Assembly (NCBI GenBank): GCA_030762175.1
Contig: CM060837.1
Span: forward strand, 6,714,001-6,778,000
Origin: Metallyticus violacea
Taxonomy: Eukaryota > Arthropoda > Insecta > Mantodea > Metallyticidae
DNA: 64,000 nucleotides
Reading direction: 5' to 3'
Shown here piece after piece: positions 23,180-33,480 of the stretch. The first letter of the stretch is position 1, and the number at the start of each line of letters is the position of its first letter. Both the position numbers and the translations under genes were made by a program. Under the pieces are notes generated by a model that did not search any database, was not told where the DNA came from, and saw only the letters and a list, made by a program, of their open reading frames with translations.

Positions 23180-23470
23180 GTCCTGGTGGTATAGTGGTTA
23201 CCATACTTGCCTCCTAAACCCAAGATCGCGTGTTCGATCCCGGCCTGGATCGATGGATTTTTTCGGGCGTAAAAATCCTAAGTATGGCTTCCTTCGGAAG
23301 GGAAGTAAAGCCAATGGTCCCGTGTCGTACATTTACGGCACGATAAAGAACCTCAAGCCTGAAAGAGAGGCCTCTGAGCAAAATGTATCGGCTGTTTCCG
23401 CCCTGGGTTGAATGGTACGCTGATGACCTGAGATGTTAAAGAGCGTCCATAAATAAATCAATCAAATCAA
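23180..23470 (+). mobile_element. SINE family A, full length with target-site duplication
   Basis: The tRNA-like head runs tcctggtggtatagtggtta, 'ttgcctcctaaacccaag', 'gttcgatcccggcc'. The body and the 3' end ccataaataaatcaatcaaa are intact. The 11-base sequence ctgccgtaaga lies directly before (23,169-23,179) and after (23,472-23,482) the element. This marks the exact insertion and indicates LINE-type target-primed integration. It is the best reference copy of family A in the window. Confidence 0.95.
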
Positions 23471-23482
23471 ACTGCCGTAAGA

Positions 23483-23860
23483 ACAAGGCGGCTAGTACAC
23501 ATTTCCTGCCACTGAGTGTCTCGTAATTTTGTAACAAGTTGACAAGCATTGTTACTATCTGGGAAATGTTTTCCTGCGATTAGCCTTTTCACTCTTGGAA
23601 AAATTCCGTTTTCGCATATTTGTGGTACATAAAAGTCCGTACTTCAAGGCTATATGTATGTAGTGGTAAACTAAGGGAGAACAATAACCACACAGTTTAC
23701 ACATAAAACGCTCAATCACTTCCTTTCTCAAACTAACTACAAGCTGCGACCTGCACATGCCATATACTCCTTGATCCCCACTCTACTGCCTTATTTTTTT
23801 CTCATAAATCACAAGAAGTATTTTCATAATTCACTATAATATTTTTATTTGATTTTTTTA
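23483..23860. other. No gene seen
   Basis: The minus frame 23,555-23,758 (67 codons) has no motif I recognise. The stretch ends in a T-rich run that is the tail of the next SINE. Confidence 0.4.
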
Positions 23861-23861
23861 T

Positions 23862-24147
23862 TTATTTATTTTTATTTACGGACGCCCTTTAACATCTCAA
23901 GTCTTCAGCGTTCGTTCCATTCAATTCAGGACATGAAGTTACCGACAAATTTTGTTCAGAAGTCTCTTCTTCCAAGCTTGAGGTTCTTTATCGTGCCGTA
24001 AATGACGACACGGGACCCACGGCTTTATTTCCCTTCCGAAGGAAGCCATACTTAGGATTTTTACGCCCGAAAAAAACCATCGTTCCTGACCGGGATCGAA
24101 CCCGCGATCATGGGTTTAGGAAGCAAGTATGGTTACCAACAGGGCCG
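23862..24147 (-). mobile_element. SINE family A
   Basis: The plus strand reads acggacgccctttaacatct (3' end), cttgaggttctttatcgtgc, acacgggacccacggcttta, ttcccttccgaaggaagcca and the head, with B-box cgggatcgaacccgcg and aagcaagtatggttaccaac. The start of the head is diverged (agggccgatgg for ccaccaggac). Confidence 0.93.
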
Positions 24148-25535
24148 ATGGATTTTAATGTAACTCAGATATCGTATATAATAGTGAAAATATAAATTCC
24201 AGGAATTAAATCTAATATTAATACTGAATATATTAATTCGAATTTAGGCATATTTTCCTTTAGGGATATACTGGAACACATCGTGGAGAAAGTTCAACTA
24301 TTTGTGCTTTAGTTAAGTTTTCAATTTCTATTCCTGGATGTTCGATACCCCTGATGTATGCAGGGTATTACTTTTCCATACACTTGGCATATTACATCGT
24401 TCTTTTGTCTCGGCAGAAGTCCCCCGTCAGCAATGGACAATGAAAAGGGGGAAAGCTAAGTACCTACCCTCCTGTCAGTTCCCCCGCGCATCACTCTTGA
24501 CATATCCCTGCTTCTCCATATTTATCACTGTATTTAATTACTAGGCAAAGGTACAAAGGGATTTGGTCCGGAAACCTTAGAAATTCCCATATTAAAATAT
24601 GTCATGAAACATTATAAATTATCAGAGAGTCCCTTGTCTTGCTAAAAGAAAAAAAAAACAGCTGTTTTAAGCGATTTCCTGTACTTTGCACACATTGGTA
24701 AAAATACATGTTTACCAGAGATTCAAAATGTACTCAAAATCAGAAAGATTTCATATGACACCTTTAACCTAACAGTGCTATTATATTTTTTCCCCTTGAA
24801 GATATTTCTTCAATTTAAAGAAGAACTAATAGTGGCTGGGTGCTAAATTTGAACTGTAGATTGGATGTTAGACCTCCAGGAAGTTACAATTTTTCACTGC
24901 AGGCAGCCTTTGTAGCAATAGACGATGCTATTGCTATTTGTATTATGCAAAATTAATATTTTAAATGGATAGTTACTTTGTTGTTACTCTGGAATACCTA
25001 ACACTGATTTCCCAGACACATCGCAGTGCATTTTTTGTTGTTTTACATTGAAATTTATTGTTTATGTTTTCATCTGCCTAATATAAATTTTACTGACAGA
25101 TGATAGCAACAGTACCATTTTTATTCATCATAGCTGTACATGTAAGACTTAAAAAAACATGCTTTTGTTACATTGATACCCAAGATAGCGTGATAGACTC
25201 GTTTGAAAGTTTATTAGTATACTGCTTGTAGACTGCACTATTGCTATTGGGTTCTACAGTGTGGAAAAACCTTGCTCAAATACTGGTGTATATAACAAGT
25301 AAAACCAAACTCTGAACTCTTTTCTTCTCTGTCTCTTCTGGTAAGAACCCTTTGGGAATAAATTGCTTTTAAGATTTTATGTCTTGCATTGGTTTTGGGG
25401 GGGGGGGTCATTCCATACAAAAACAATTTTCCCAAGGAAGCGCCTCTTGTACTTGGCAATGTTGCATATCGAATTCCATGAGTTTGTGTGAGCGTTAAAT
25501 GCCATGTATATAACTTACTTCATTATCATCATCCG
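24148..25535. other. No gene seen
   Basis: AT-rich sequence. The frames at 24,338-24,544 (plus) and 25,244-25,459 (minus) carry no motif. A G-run of nine lies near 25,400. Confidence 0.4.
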
Positions 25536-25551
25536 GAATGTAGTCTGAATT

Positions 25552-25826
25552 ACCACCACGATTGCCCGAGGTCGTTAAGGCGTGAACTCGTGAGCGGGAG
25601 GTCTGGGGTTCGAATCCCGCCGGGACCGTCCACCCTGACTGGGGTTTTTTCCAGGTTTTCCTAAGTCCTTATAACTGGCAAATGCCGGGGAGATACCCTA
25701 AACTTAGGCCTGGAACGTTCCCTTCCTTCAAAAAAATCCTTTCCCAATATTTCATTTTATGTATCATCAGTGTTCACCGCCTGTGATACCTCAGTAGTAA
25801 AAACGGGCATTGATCACCATTGAAAA
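25552..25826 (+). mobile_element. SINE family B with target-site duplication
   Basis: Head: gcccgaggtcgttaaggcgt, 'gaactcgtgagcgggag', B-box 'ggttcgaatcccgcc'. Body: 'gtccaccctgactgggg', ggcaaatgccggggagatac, 'ggcctggaacgttcc'. 3' end: 'gcctgtgatacctcagtagt', then an A-run. aatgtagtctgaatt precedes it (25,537-25,551) and aatgtagtttgaatt follows (25,827-25,841): a 15-base duplication with one change. Confidence 0.95.
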
Positions 25827-25841
25827 AATGTAGTTTGAATT

Positions 25842-27410
25842 GAATTCACTAAAATAAAACTTTCACTAATGAGAGAGAGAAATGAAAAATATAAATAAAG
25901 TAACACTATTAACAATGTAACAAATTAACAATAATAATAAAAGTAGATAAGGATAAAACACTTAGATAAAGTCATACTTGAAATATATATGCGTTTGAGT
26001 TTTTATTTTGCATCCATCCACTAGTTTCAAATTTGTGTACATCGTCAGTTGTATTACTGAATAAAGGTAATTGAGTAGGAAAGTTCTGAATAAAGTCTCA
26101 ACTAGCTCATTCGTATTTAAAATAACTATAATCACAACTGTCAACTACAGAGTGAACAATCCTTCATGCAACCGGTTTGGCGCGGTGCGGCCGGCCGGTC
26201 AGCGAGCCTGGCTGCTGTTTTGGCGGTGTGCTACTTGCGCAAGATTTCACACTCACACTGAAGCCTCCCGCGGCAGAAGGGAAATATACTCCCGCCTCCT
26301 GCGGTGTCGCGGTTGCATCAAGCGTTGCTCACTCTATATAAACATTTATACTGGCGTGATACCGGCAGGAAATAGTTTAGAAAGTTGAATGTTAATGGAA
26401 ATTAGAGTTGAAGTGCAATACTCATACTCGAGACGTAAAACGCCGCGGTAGCGGACAAGGTTTATATCTAAAGCCTTGTAGTTTCTTTGATGCGGTGCAC
26501 AGAGAGTCAGTAAATCCCTTTTCAGGTTTAATCACCCCTGAGTGGCACATAGAAACCTTTGTAATATTGAAGAGCGAGAAATGACCAGCGCGCATTGTGT
26601 AGATCCCTATTATAGTGAAATCAAGGATTAGAGAAGATTATCTGTCACTGGGCTCCCCTTCAATGTATATAATATGTCTCTGACTTGAGAGGATATTTTG
26701 CTTTTACCGGATGGATTTTATATGCCTCTGTTTTTATCGTTTCCGTCGTAAAAATCCACTTCAGAATTCTATGCACTCTTTATATTCCTTTATATTTATC
26801 TTCTTTTTCTCTATTCTTTCAAGCTTCTTTGCTGTCAGAGATTATGTATATCTTCTGAAACTTCCATTTGTTCTCCCCCCCCCCCTGCTTGCATAAAATG
26901 CCTTCCTATGTACGTCGATTTTGTTTCAATATTTTTATACTCCATAGCTCTCTGTTACCAATCTTTTTCTTCTAATTTTGTTTAACTTGATAGCTCATAT
27001 TTCTTATTCTATTCTCTACTTCTCTTCTTTATTTACATTAATAAAACGTTTAAATGAAATTTTGGTCAAAATTAAGGTGTAATATAGCCTAAAAGTGTAT
27101 GAAAACCTCATATTTCCTAATTAAAATCTTATAGAAAAAAATCGTTCTCATTTATTCCGAATAATCGAATAAAAAATCTAGGATTTACTGTTAAATATAG
27201 GGTGTAGGTAACCCATAAAACAGAAAATCAAATTTTAAGATTCAAACAATAACTTTGCAGTTCAAACCATTGGATATGGATGGAGCAAAGGGACATCTCT
27301 TAAGACATTTAGGGATATTTTACATTTTATGTTGGCAATTCCACTTTCTCATTGTGGTATATTAAAGTAGATTGTATGGCATTGGGGCATGAAATATTAA
27401 TGATACAGAG
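25842..27410. other. No gene identified; contains a CpG-richer patch
   Basis: Apart from the promoter-like patch near 26.2-26.4 kb, this is AT-rich and T-rich on the plus strand (26,700-27,020). The frames at 25,962-26,144 and 26,711-26,896 have no motif. A run of about 10 C lies near 26,875. Confidence 0.35.
26165..26400 (+). promoter_or_regulatory. Candidate promoter: CpG-richer patch with TATA box
   Basis: The stretch has many CG dinucleotides (cggtttggcgcggtgcggcc, 'cctcctgcggtgtcgcggtt') in an AT-rich setting, and 'ctctatataaac' at 26,333-26,344. TATA boxes of this form lie about 30 bases upstream of a start site. No exon, splice site or protein is recognisable downstream, so it could equally be an LTR or another repeat's promoter. 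The 105-codon frame across it lacks motifs. Confidence 0.25.
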
Positions 27411-27414
27411 GGTG

Positions 27415-27905
27415 CCAAAAAATGTATGCACACTTCCATCAAAGAAAAAATTGTGTTAACATAACAAAATTGAATACTCACAAACAGAAAATGATGAGCA
27501 CTAATCATCATAGGCTTTTACAGTTACAACAGTTGCTCAAAATGTCCACTATCGACGTCGATACACTTCTGAGTACGTTGAACTACTGATTGAGTAACGT
27601 TTGTGAAAGTGTCCTCAGCGATTGCAGCACATGCCGTTTCAATTTCTTCCCCAAGTGCTGTCAGTGTAACTGGTTTTCTACGGTATACAACATCCTTAAG
27701 AGTTCCCCATAGGTAGAAGTCCAACGGCCGGAGAACGCGGTGGAAACTCAATCGGACCTCTTCGTCCTATCCAGCGCCTTGGAAGATTGTCATGTCGGTG
27801 GTCATGTTTTGGTGCACCATCCTGTTGCATACAGTGCCATGAGTCGAGGGAGGTCGACAAAACTGAACAAATCCCTATTATCTGCTCTATCATGGCTTGT
27901 GACCG
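27415..27905 (-). mobile_element. Mariner-superfamily transposon 3' part (family M1)
   Basis: The terminal inverted repeat gagggtgccaaaaaatgtat starts at about 27,412. The minus strand then encodes the C-terminal half: WHCMQQDGAPKHDH with the second catalytic Asp (about 27,790-27,835), RWIGRRGPIEFPPRSP, and in the next frame LDFYLWGTLKDVVYRRKP with the third Asp. ETACAAIAEDTF and QRTQKCIDVDSGHFEQLL lead to the stop at 27,524. One frameshift separates the blocks. The N-terminal half is missing, and a SINE B follows at once. Confidence 0.85.
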
Positions 27906-27929
27906 TTAAGTATTGATACATAGAAAGCA

Positions 27930-28231
27930 CCGCCATTAGTGGTCGAGGTCGTTAAGGCGCGGACTCGTGAAAGAAAGGTCTGGGGTTCGAGTCCCACCAG
28001 GACCGTCCTCCCTGACTTGGGTTTTTTCCAGATTTGCCTCAGTCCTCATAACTGGCAAATGCCGGGGTGGTACCATAAATTTAGGCCTGGAACGTTTCCT
28101 TCGTGTAAAAAAAATCCTGTCCCAATTTATCATTTCATCTCATGTATCATCAGTTTCCACGCCTGTGGTGCCTCAGTAGTAAAAACGGGTATTAAACACT
28201 ACTCAAAAAAAAAAAAAAAAAAAAAAAAAAA
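27930..28231 (+). mobile_element. SINE family B, full length with perfect target-site duplication
   Basis: Head: gtggtcgaggtcgttaaggc, B-box 'ggttcgagtcccacc'. Core: 'ggcaaatgccggggtgg'. 3' end: gtgcctcagtagtaaaaacg, then about 27 A. The 12 bases acatagaaagca occur directly before (27,918-27,929) and after the A-tail (28,232-28,243). The long pure A-tail and exact duplication suggest a young insertion. Confidence 0.96.
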
Positions 28232-28243
28232 ACATAGAAAGCA

Positions 28244-29135
28244 AAGTTTATGACCACATATTCAGATGTTGTTATTCTCTATTAGTATGAAAACTAATTT
28301 ATCAAACTAAAAGTAACTAAAGGTACGTTTTCCAGCGACTTGTAAACAAACTCAATACCACGATTTTGTTCCAAAAATTGCGAGTACATTTAGAACCGTA
28401 CAAGCTGCCGGAATTGGTCTCTAAACCAGTTTTCACACAAAATGTGAAATTTAATTTTCTTCTCCTCTATCCCATCACATCCTGTTTTGTTTGCTTATTA
28501 TTAAAATATGTTCGGAAGTGGCTATGCTTTTTAGCCGAGATTGAAACAAACCGCTTATTAAAAATTCGACAGTTGGGCATTTCCTGTATCTAACAGCCGT
28601 CGTTAGTATTAAATTGAATATCTGCCGAGCGCGAGGGCTAATTGAATTGAAGTGAATTCAATTCCCCTCCCCCCACTCACCTAGCTTCTCTCTCTCACTA
28701 ATTTCAACATATTTTCTGTTTTACGATATATGGCACTCTTCATTCTGTACAACGTAGCGCTTAAATAAAAGAAATAAACGCCGAAACTAATCAGTCATAT
28801 ACTACCTTATAAGTCCACCTTGTTTTATATTCTAAATACAATACTCAATAATGCTCGCCTTATGGCGTGTCCCATAAAGAACAAAGACTTCCAAACTAGC
28901 AGGGGGAGCTCTTTTTTTCCCTAACGTGATTTGTATTATAATTCTAAAGTCTTAAATTAATCATCTAGAATCTGTTTACTTCTCCGTATTGGCTTCCTCA
29001 CATTTTCTCGGATCAAACGCGACTCGAACTCTATGTATAACCTAAACACACAACACAAAATTAATACAAATATGCTAAAATGCTTTAACATATTTGAACA
29101 TCTCCCATATAATTTATCAGAAAAATAAATCATAT
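28244..29135. other. No gene seen
   Basis: AT-rich. The plus frame at 28,366-28,593 (75 codons) is hydrophobic in places without a motif. Confidence 0.4.
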
Positions 29136-29139
29136 ACAT

Positions 29140-29300
29140 TTTAATAATAAATAAAACATCCCTGAAGCGCCCGCATGAACATTGCTTCAAAATAAACCGA
29201 GGGACCAAGTCAGGGCTGTAGGGATATGATTCAGATGCTGAAACTCCCATTCTTGGATGGCAGCCTATACTGGCGCACTGTCGTAGAGAGACAGCCGTCT
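29140..29300 (-). pseudogene. Small mariner-type transposase scrap
   Basis: On the minus strand, WEFQHLNHIPYSPDLVPS can be read with one frame change (about 29,200-29,260). It matches the HPPYSPDLAPS landmark before the third catalytic residue, and MRALQG follows where 'LRG' is expected. Only some 50 residues remain. The adjacent minus frame to 28,957 is AT-rich filler. Confidence 0.5.
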
Positions 29301-29725
29301 TTAACTAACCTAGGACATGTCAAAGTGTTCGTGAATTATTTTAAAAAATGTACAGCAGTATATAAGTATCTAAGTTTGTGTGCGTTCTTGCTCCGCTAGA
29401 AAACTTGCCTTCAGAGTTCCAATAAGTAACGCCTGTTTTCCTACAGCTTTTCTTTATCGGCTCATTAACTGGCTATCGTCTTTAGTATGGACTCGCTTGT
29501 CTACATTCACTCATGACCAAACCCAGAAGTTCAGGCGTTTACTTTGATTAAAATTTACATTTATTAAAAGTGAAAACAGAGAGTAATATCACTCATTATT
29601 AATGAAAATACACTTAATAATTTCTTTATCACATAATTAAAGTACTTAACCTTACTTTTCTTGCTTACAAGCAACAACAACATGTTTTTTCAAGATATCA
29701 ACTGTCATAGTCAGCCGCTTGGAAA
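29301..29725. other. No gene seen
   Basis: No motif, repeat or frame of note. Confidence 0.4.
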
Positions 29726-29728
29726 CCA

Positions 29729-29970
29729 TCACGGGTGGCGAGGTCGTTAAGGTGGGAAGTTTGCGGTTCGAATCCCACCAGGACCATCCTCTCTGACTGA
29801 GGTTTCTTCCAGGTTTTCCTCAGTGCTCATAAATGGCAAATGCCGGGGAGATCCCTAAACTTAAGCATGAAACGTTCCTTCCTTAAAAAATCCTTTCCCA
29901 ATACATCATTTCATCTCATGTATCATCAGTGCCCACCAGAAGTAAAAACGGGCGTTAAACACTATTAAAA
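29729..29970 (+). mobile_element. SINE family B with internal deletions
   Basis: Head: ggtggcgaggtcgttaaggt, then a direct jump to 'gtttgcggttcgaatccc' (the anticodon-arm part is lost). Core: ggcaaatgccggggagatcc. The 3' end 'aaaaacgggcgttaaacact' is intact, but the 'gcctgtggtgcctc' part is missing. The A-rich tail ends near 29,975. Confidence 0.88.
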
Positions 29971-30271
29971 AAAAAGAGTCTATACTTTTATTTTTTTTTT
30001 TAATCCATGTGTAGATCTCCAGTTAGCGTTACCTTTTTCCGCTGCATTCTCGTAATCACGCGTTTGAATACTAATTCTAGGAATTTATGATCTGCAATAG
30101 TAAAGCTGTGTAACACGGGCTTATGCTACCGCGATCCGCCACTATATTGGAAAATATAAAACTGGATAAAATTAAGAATCGGGAAATTAAAAACCAATTC
30201 AATATTTCTGCAAAAATATAAAATAAATCAACATAAAGAAATTTGGTCATAGCACCAATACACATATTTTT

Positions 30272-30540
30272 AATGGGGTTTAACGCCCTTTTTTACCCCT
30301 GAGGCACCACGGGGGTGGACGCTGATGATACATGAGATGAAATGAGAATTTGAGAAAGGATTTTTTTAAGGAAGGAAACGTTCCAGGCCTAAGTTTAGGT
30401 TACCTCCCTGGCATTTGCCATTTATGAGGACTGAGGAAAACCTGAAAAGAAAACCAGTCAGGAAGGATGGTCATCGTGGGAATCGAACCCCAGGCCTTCC
30501 GCTCACGAGTCCGCGCCTTAACGACTTCGGCTATATGTGT
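30272..30540 (-). mobile_element. SINE family B
   Basis: Plus-strand reading: gtttaacgcccttttttacc (3' end), ctgaggcaccacgggggtgg, ggaaggaaacgttccaggcc, the ggcatttgccatttatgagg core, B-box 'gggaatcgaacccc', cacgagtccgcgccttaacg. The outermost head is diverged. Confidence 0.92.
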
Positions 30541-31515
30541 GGGTCTATAGAATGAATTAACAAGAAGGCTTAAGTTTATGTGATAATAATCCTAAGGGCC
30601 GAAGATATCAAGTACACCAGGACAGAGATGGAATCGATCCGGAAGATGTCATAAGATGCTAAAATATTTGATAAGGAAGAAGATAAATTACTTGAAAGTA
30701 CGTGTTTCTTGACGAAGACAAGCAGAAATCCATTTATGCATGCAAACACAGCAACAGCAATAAATACGTCAGAACATTAACATTTGAAAAATCCCTTGCG
30801 GAATATTTTTACGCCTTACCGAATCACAAAGAAAAATGTCGAAACCTGCTGAATTTGGGAGTGAATTACTGAAGCTTCAGCAACCACAGACAATCCAGTA
30901 ACGGAAAGCAATGCGATATAAGACTTTGTTGATAGCGAAACGACATAAGGTGTCATTCGCCAATTCAGGCCTGTTCCAACGCTGAAATGTGGAAATGGGG
31001 GGAATCTGTCAGGTCCAAACTAACAATAGAGCGCCTGCCTGCACGAGACTTCGCCCCCTCTCCCACCTCCCCTGAGCTTACTTCCTCATTCAGACGTCAC
31101 AAGCGGTACCATTGTTCAACGTAACCCCCTCCCACATTTGGGTTCTTAGCAGTCTTTGTGCATTAGTTTCCCTATACACAATATCAGCCTCTTGCTTTTG
31201 TTATTAAAAATAATGCGGAATATGAATATTTCCTTTTGAAGAAGAAAGAAAGTGAAATTATTTCGCAGGGCCAATCAGTGCTATTAACCGAGCCATTCTT
31301 TTTCTTATAAAAAATACAAAGAGTCAATGTATACAAAAGATCTCCAAAATAGAGGGCTCAAATTATATAAAAATTAAAAAGACGGTTTAGCTCAAGTCTA
31401 TGCCAAAAATTGCGAAAAAAAATTTCGTCATAAAGCAACATTCTTTAAAAGTGCTGAGAGAAATCGTGAACCATACAAGGGCCATTTGCAAAGTATGGTA
31501 AAAAGCACGCTCTAT
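30541..31515. other. No gene identified
   Basis: Short frames only. 'tagagcgcctgcctgcacga' at about 31,027, followed by a C-rich stretch, looks like the end of some repeat, but I see no partner copy. The rest has no visible structure. Confidence 0.35.
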
Positions 31516-31519
31516 ATAT

Positions 31520-32495
31520 GAAGAGTGGATATGTCAAACTTTCTAAGTCATTTAAAATTTAATCGTTTTTTTTCAAAAGTACATTCTAGGTGCCCAGATA
31601 CATATTACTAGTAGTGTTCTAAGTGCCTACACACGAATGAAGTGGTTAAAATCTCTTTAACAGATAGTAAGTGTCATGCTATGCTATCACCTTATGTTCT
31701 AAGTGCCATGCCATGATAATATTAGATTTTAAGGGGAAATGTTTATAGTAAAGGCCTACATTTCCCAAGATTTATATCATTTGCATAGAATTTTAGATTA
31801 AGTACGATAAAGCTATAAATTCTTTTCATGTACTTCCAAAGAGTCATTTTTTTTTTCAAGAATGTTGTTGATTCACTGTTAACATTAAATAAGTGTAACA
31901 TTTCAAAACGTACAATGCTTAAAGTATCTCGATATCATCCATCTTTAATAGCTATTAAAAGAACTTACTCGCCATTAGAAGGATGAAGGGCTTTTAAAAT
32001 TTAAAGAGAGAATATCAGTGGTTGATATGCAGCAACATATGCTTCGTCTGAAGATCAAGCCCATTTATTGGTTGAAAAAAGAAATAGCCTTCATCCATGT
32101 TACTATTCCTTACTGAAGAGCAGAGAGACATCGAAACCCTTGTTTAAGAATAAAATTCCTGTCAGTTGTGCGGAGGACATAAAGATCGATAATATTATTT
32201 TTGTAATTATTTCCCTATAAAACCTGAAAGAAATTTTAACAAAAGTTTGAATGACACTTGTAACTGACTTTTTCATCATTTGGCACATAAAATCTATTTA
32301 TTGTTATTAATGGTTTTTTTTCCTGGTCATTGTATTTTTGGCAACGATTTGTTACACAAAATAATTTTGTAGTAAAAAAGTATTCATAATGATTTTGGGT
32401 GTAATAAGCTAAATGCTAACAGAGGTAGGTAGTTTTTGCTTATCCTGTAAGAATTTAGAAAATGACACTTAGAACAGTTGATATGTCCACTCTTC
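31520..32495. mobile_element. Unclassified ~1-kb element with terminal inverted repeats
   Basis: The left end gaagagtggatatgtcaaac, then 'tttctaagtcattt' (31,520-31,553), pairs with the reverse complement of 32,460-32,495 at about 30 of 34 positions, allowing a 2-base gap. Both ends are flanked by tatata-like sequence. Inside, 'ttctaagtgcc' or a close variant occurs at about 31,587, 31,615 and 31,697, and the same ttctaagt is part of the terminal repeat. The only frame (32,103-32,288 minus) is short. This fits a non-autonomous DNA transposon; I cannot name the superfamily. Confidence 0.6.
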
Positions 32496-32799
32496 AATAT
32501 ATAAACTTTTACACACATGGTTCAGACAGTATGTAAAAGTGAACAATACAAATCCAAATAATGGCCTTCTAGAAGGGTTATAAATTTATAAATTGTGGTT
32601 AAAGGGCGTGATATAGGAGTGGTTAAGACATTTGATTATCTTGATGTGATGTAATGCTAATAGCAGCTGGAAAATCTGAGAAAGTTGATATTAGCCAAAG
32701 AAAAATGCCTGTGGGGGGTCAATTAGCAAAGACAGAATAATTAAACGATTTATGAAATGACTATACAAAATTAATATATTAGATGACGAAGAGATTGTT

Positions 32800-33480
32800 A
32801 AGGAATGTCTGGTGCACATGAGGAGTTTAAATGGAAAAGGTCATGGGTGCTCGAACCCCAGGATATAGTTGAAAAAGTTGGTATGAGGGATCATTAGGTA
32901 CATAAGTAATATAGATATAGAGAATTTTGGAAAGAAGTAAAAAATAGAATTGCAGATATTGAGAAACAAGAAATACTTGCAAGTTTTAGAGAATTTGTCG
33001 ATAGATAAAAGAGTTTGGGGTAGAGAGAAATACATAGAAATTTGTGACAAGTTGGGGAGGAAAGGCTTCGTTTAAACCAGAACAGCAGTAAGGAATTTAA
33101 GAAGATTGAGATATATCTATGGGAATAAATACCCCATAAGAGTACTAACGAAGTGGTGGATACTGTAGCTATGGGAAGAGAATTGCAATAAACTTAAGGG
33201 AGAAATTTTAATGAGTAAGATTTTAGGAATTAAAGGAGATGAAAATATAAAAATGATGGGTGAATGCTTGGGCAAAGTTAGAGATAAATAATGGAGGAAG
33301 ATTAGAGGAGAAGAGAGTTTAAATATATGATTATTACAATAAAAATGGAAGTGATGAAATTGGTCATGCTAAGTCTCCAATACATCAACAACCTTGAGTT
33401 ATGAATACTGGGAGTGGAAATAGTGAGAGATAATTGTGAGTAGGTTTTAAGAAGGGGGTATGTTATTTATTTTTTAATGT
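32800..33480 (+). mobile_element. 3' end of a LINE-like repeat (family L2nd, plus copy)
   Basis: The sequence aligns with the reverse complement of 47.6-48.3 kb over several hundred bases: 'gataaaagagtttgggg', ggagaaattttaatgagtaa, 'aaaggagatgaaaatataaa', 'tggaggaagattagagga', and ccaatacatcaacaacc. The homologous frame in the other copy holds a C..C..H..C motif. Frames here read KSLG, EILMSKILGIKGDENIK and WRKIRGEESLN, broken by stops. The 5' limit is uncertain. Confidence 0.6.

Noticed and set aside
23180..23250. A functional tRNA gene in the head of SINE A
   Set aside because: The A and B boxes are present, but the acceptor ends do not pair and the sequence continues into the SINE body. 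The same head recurs at many loci.
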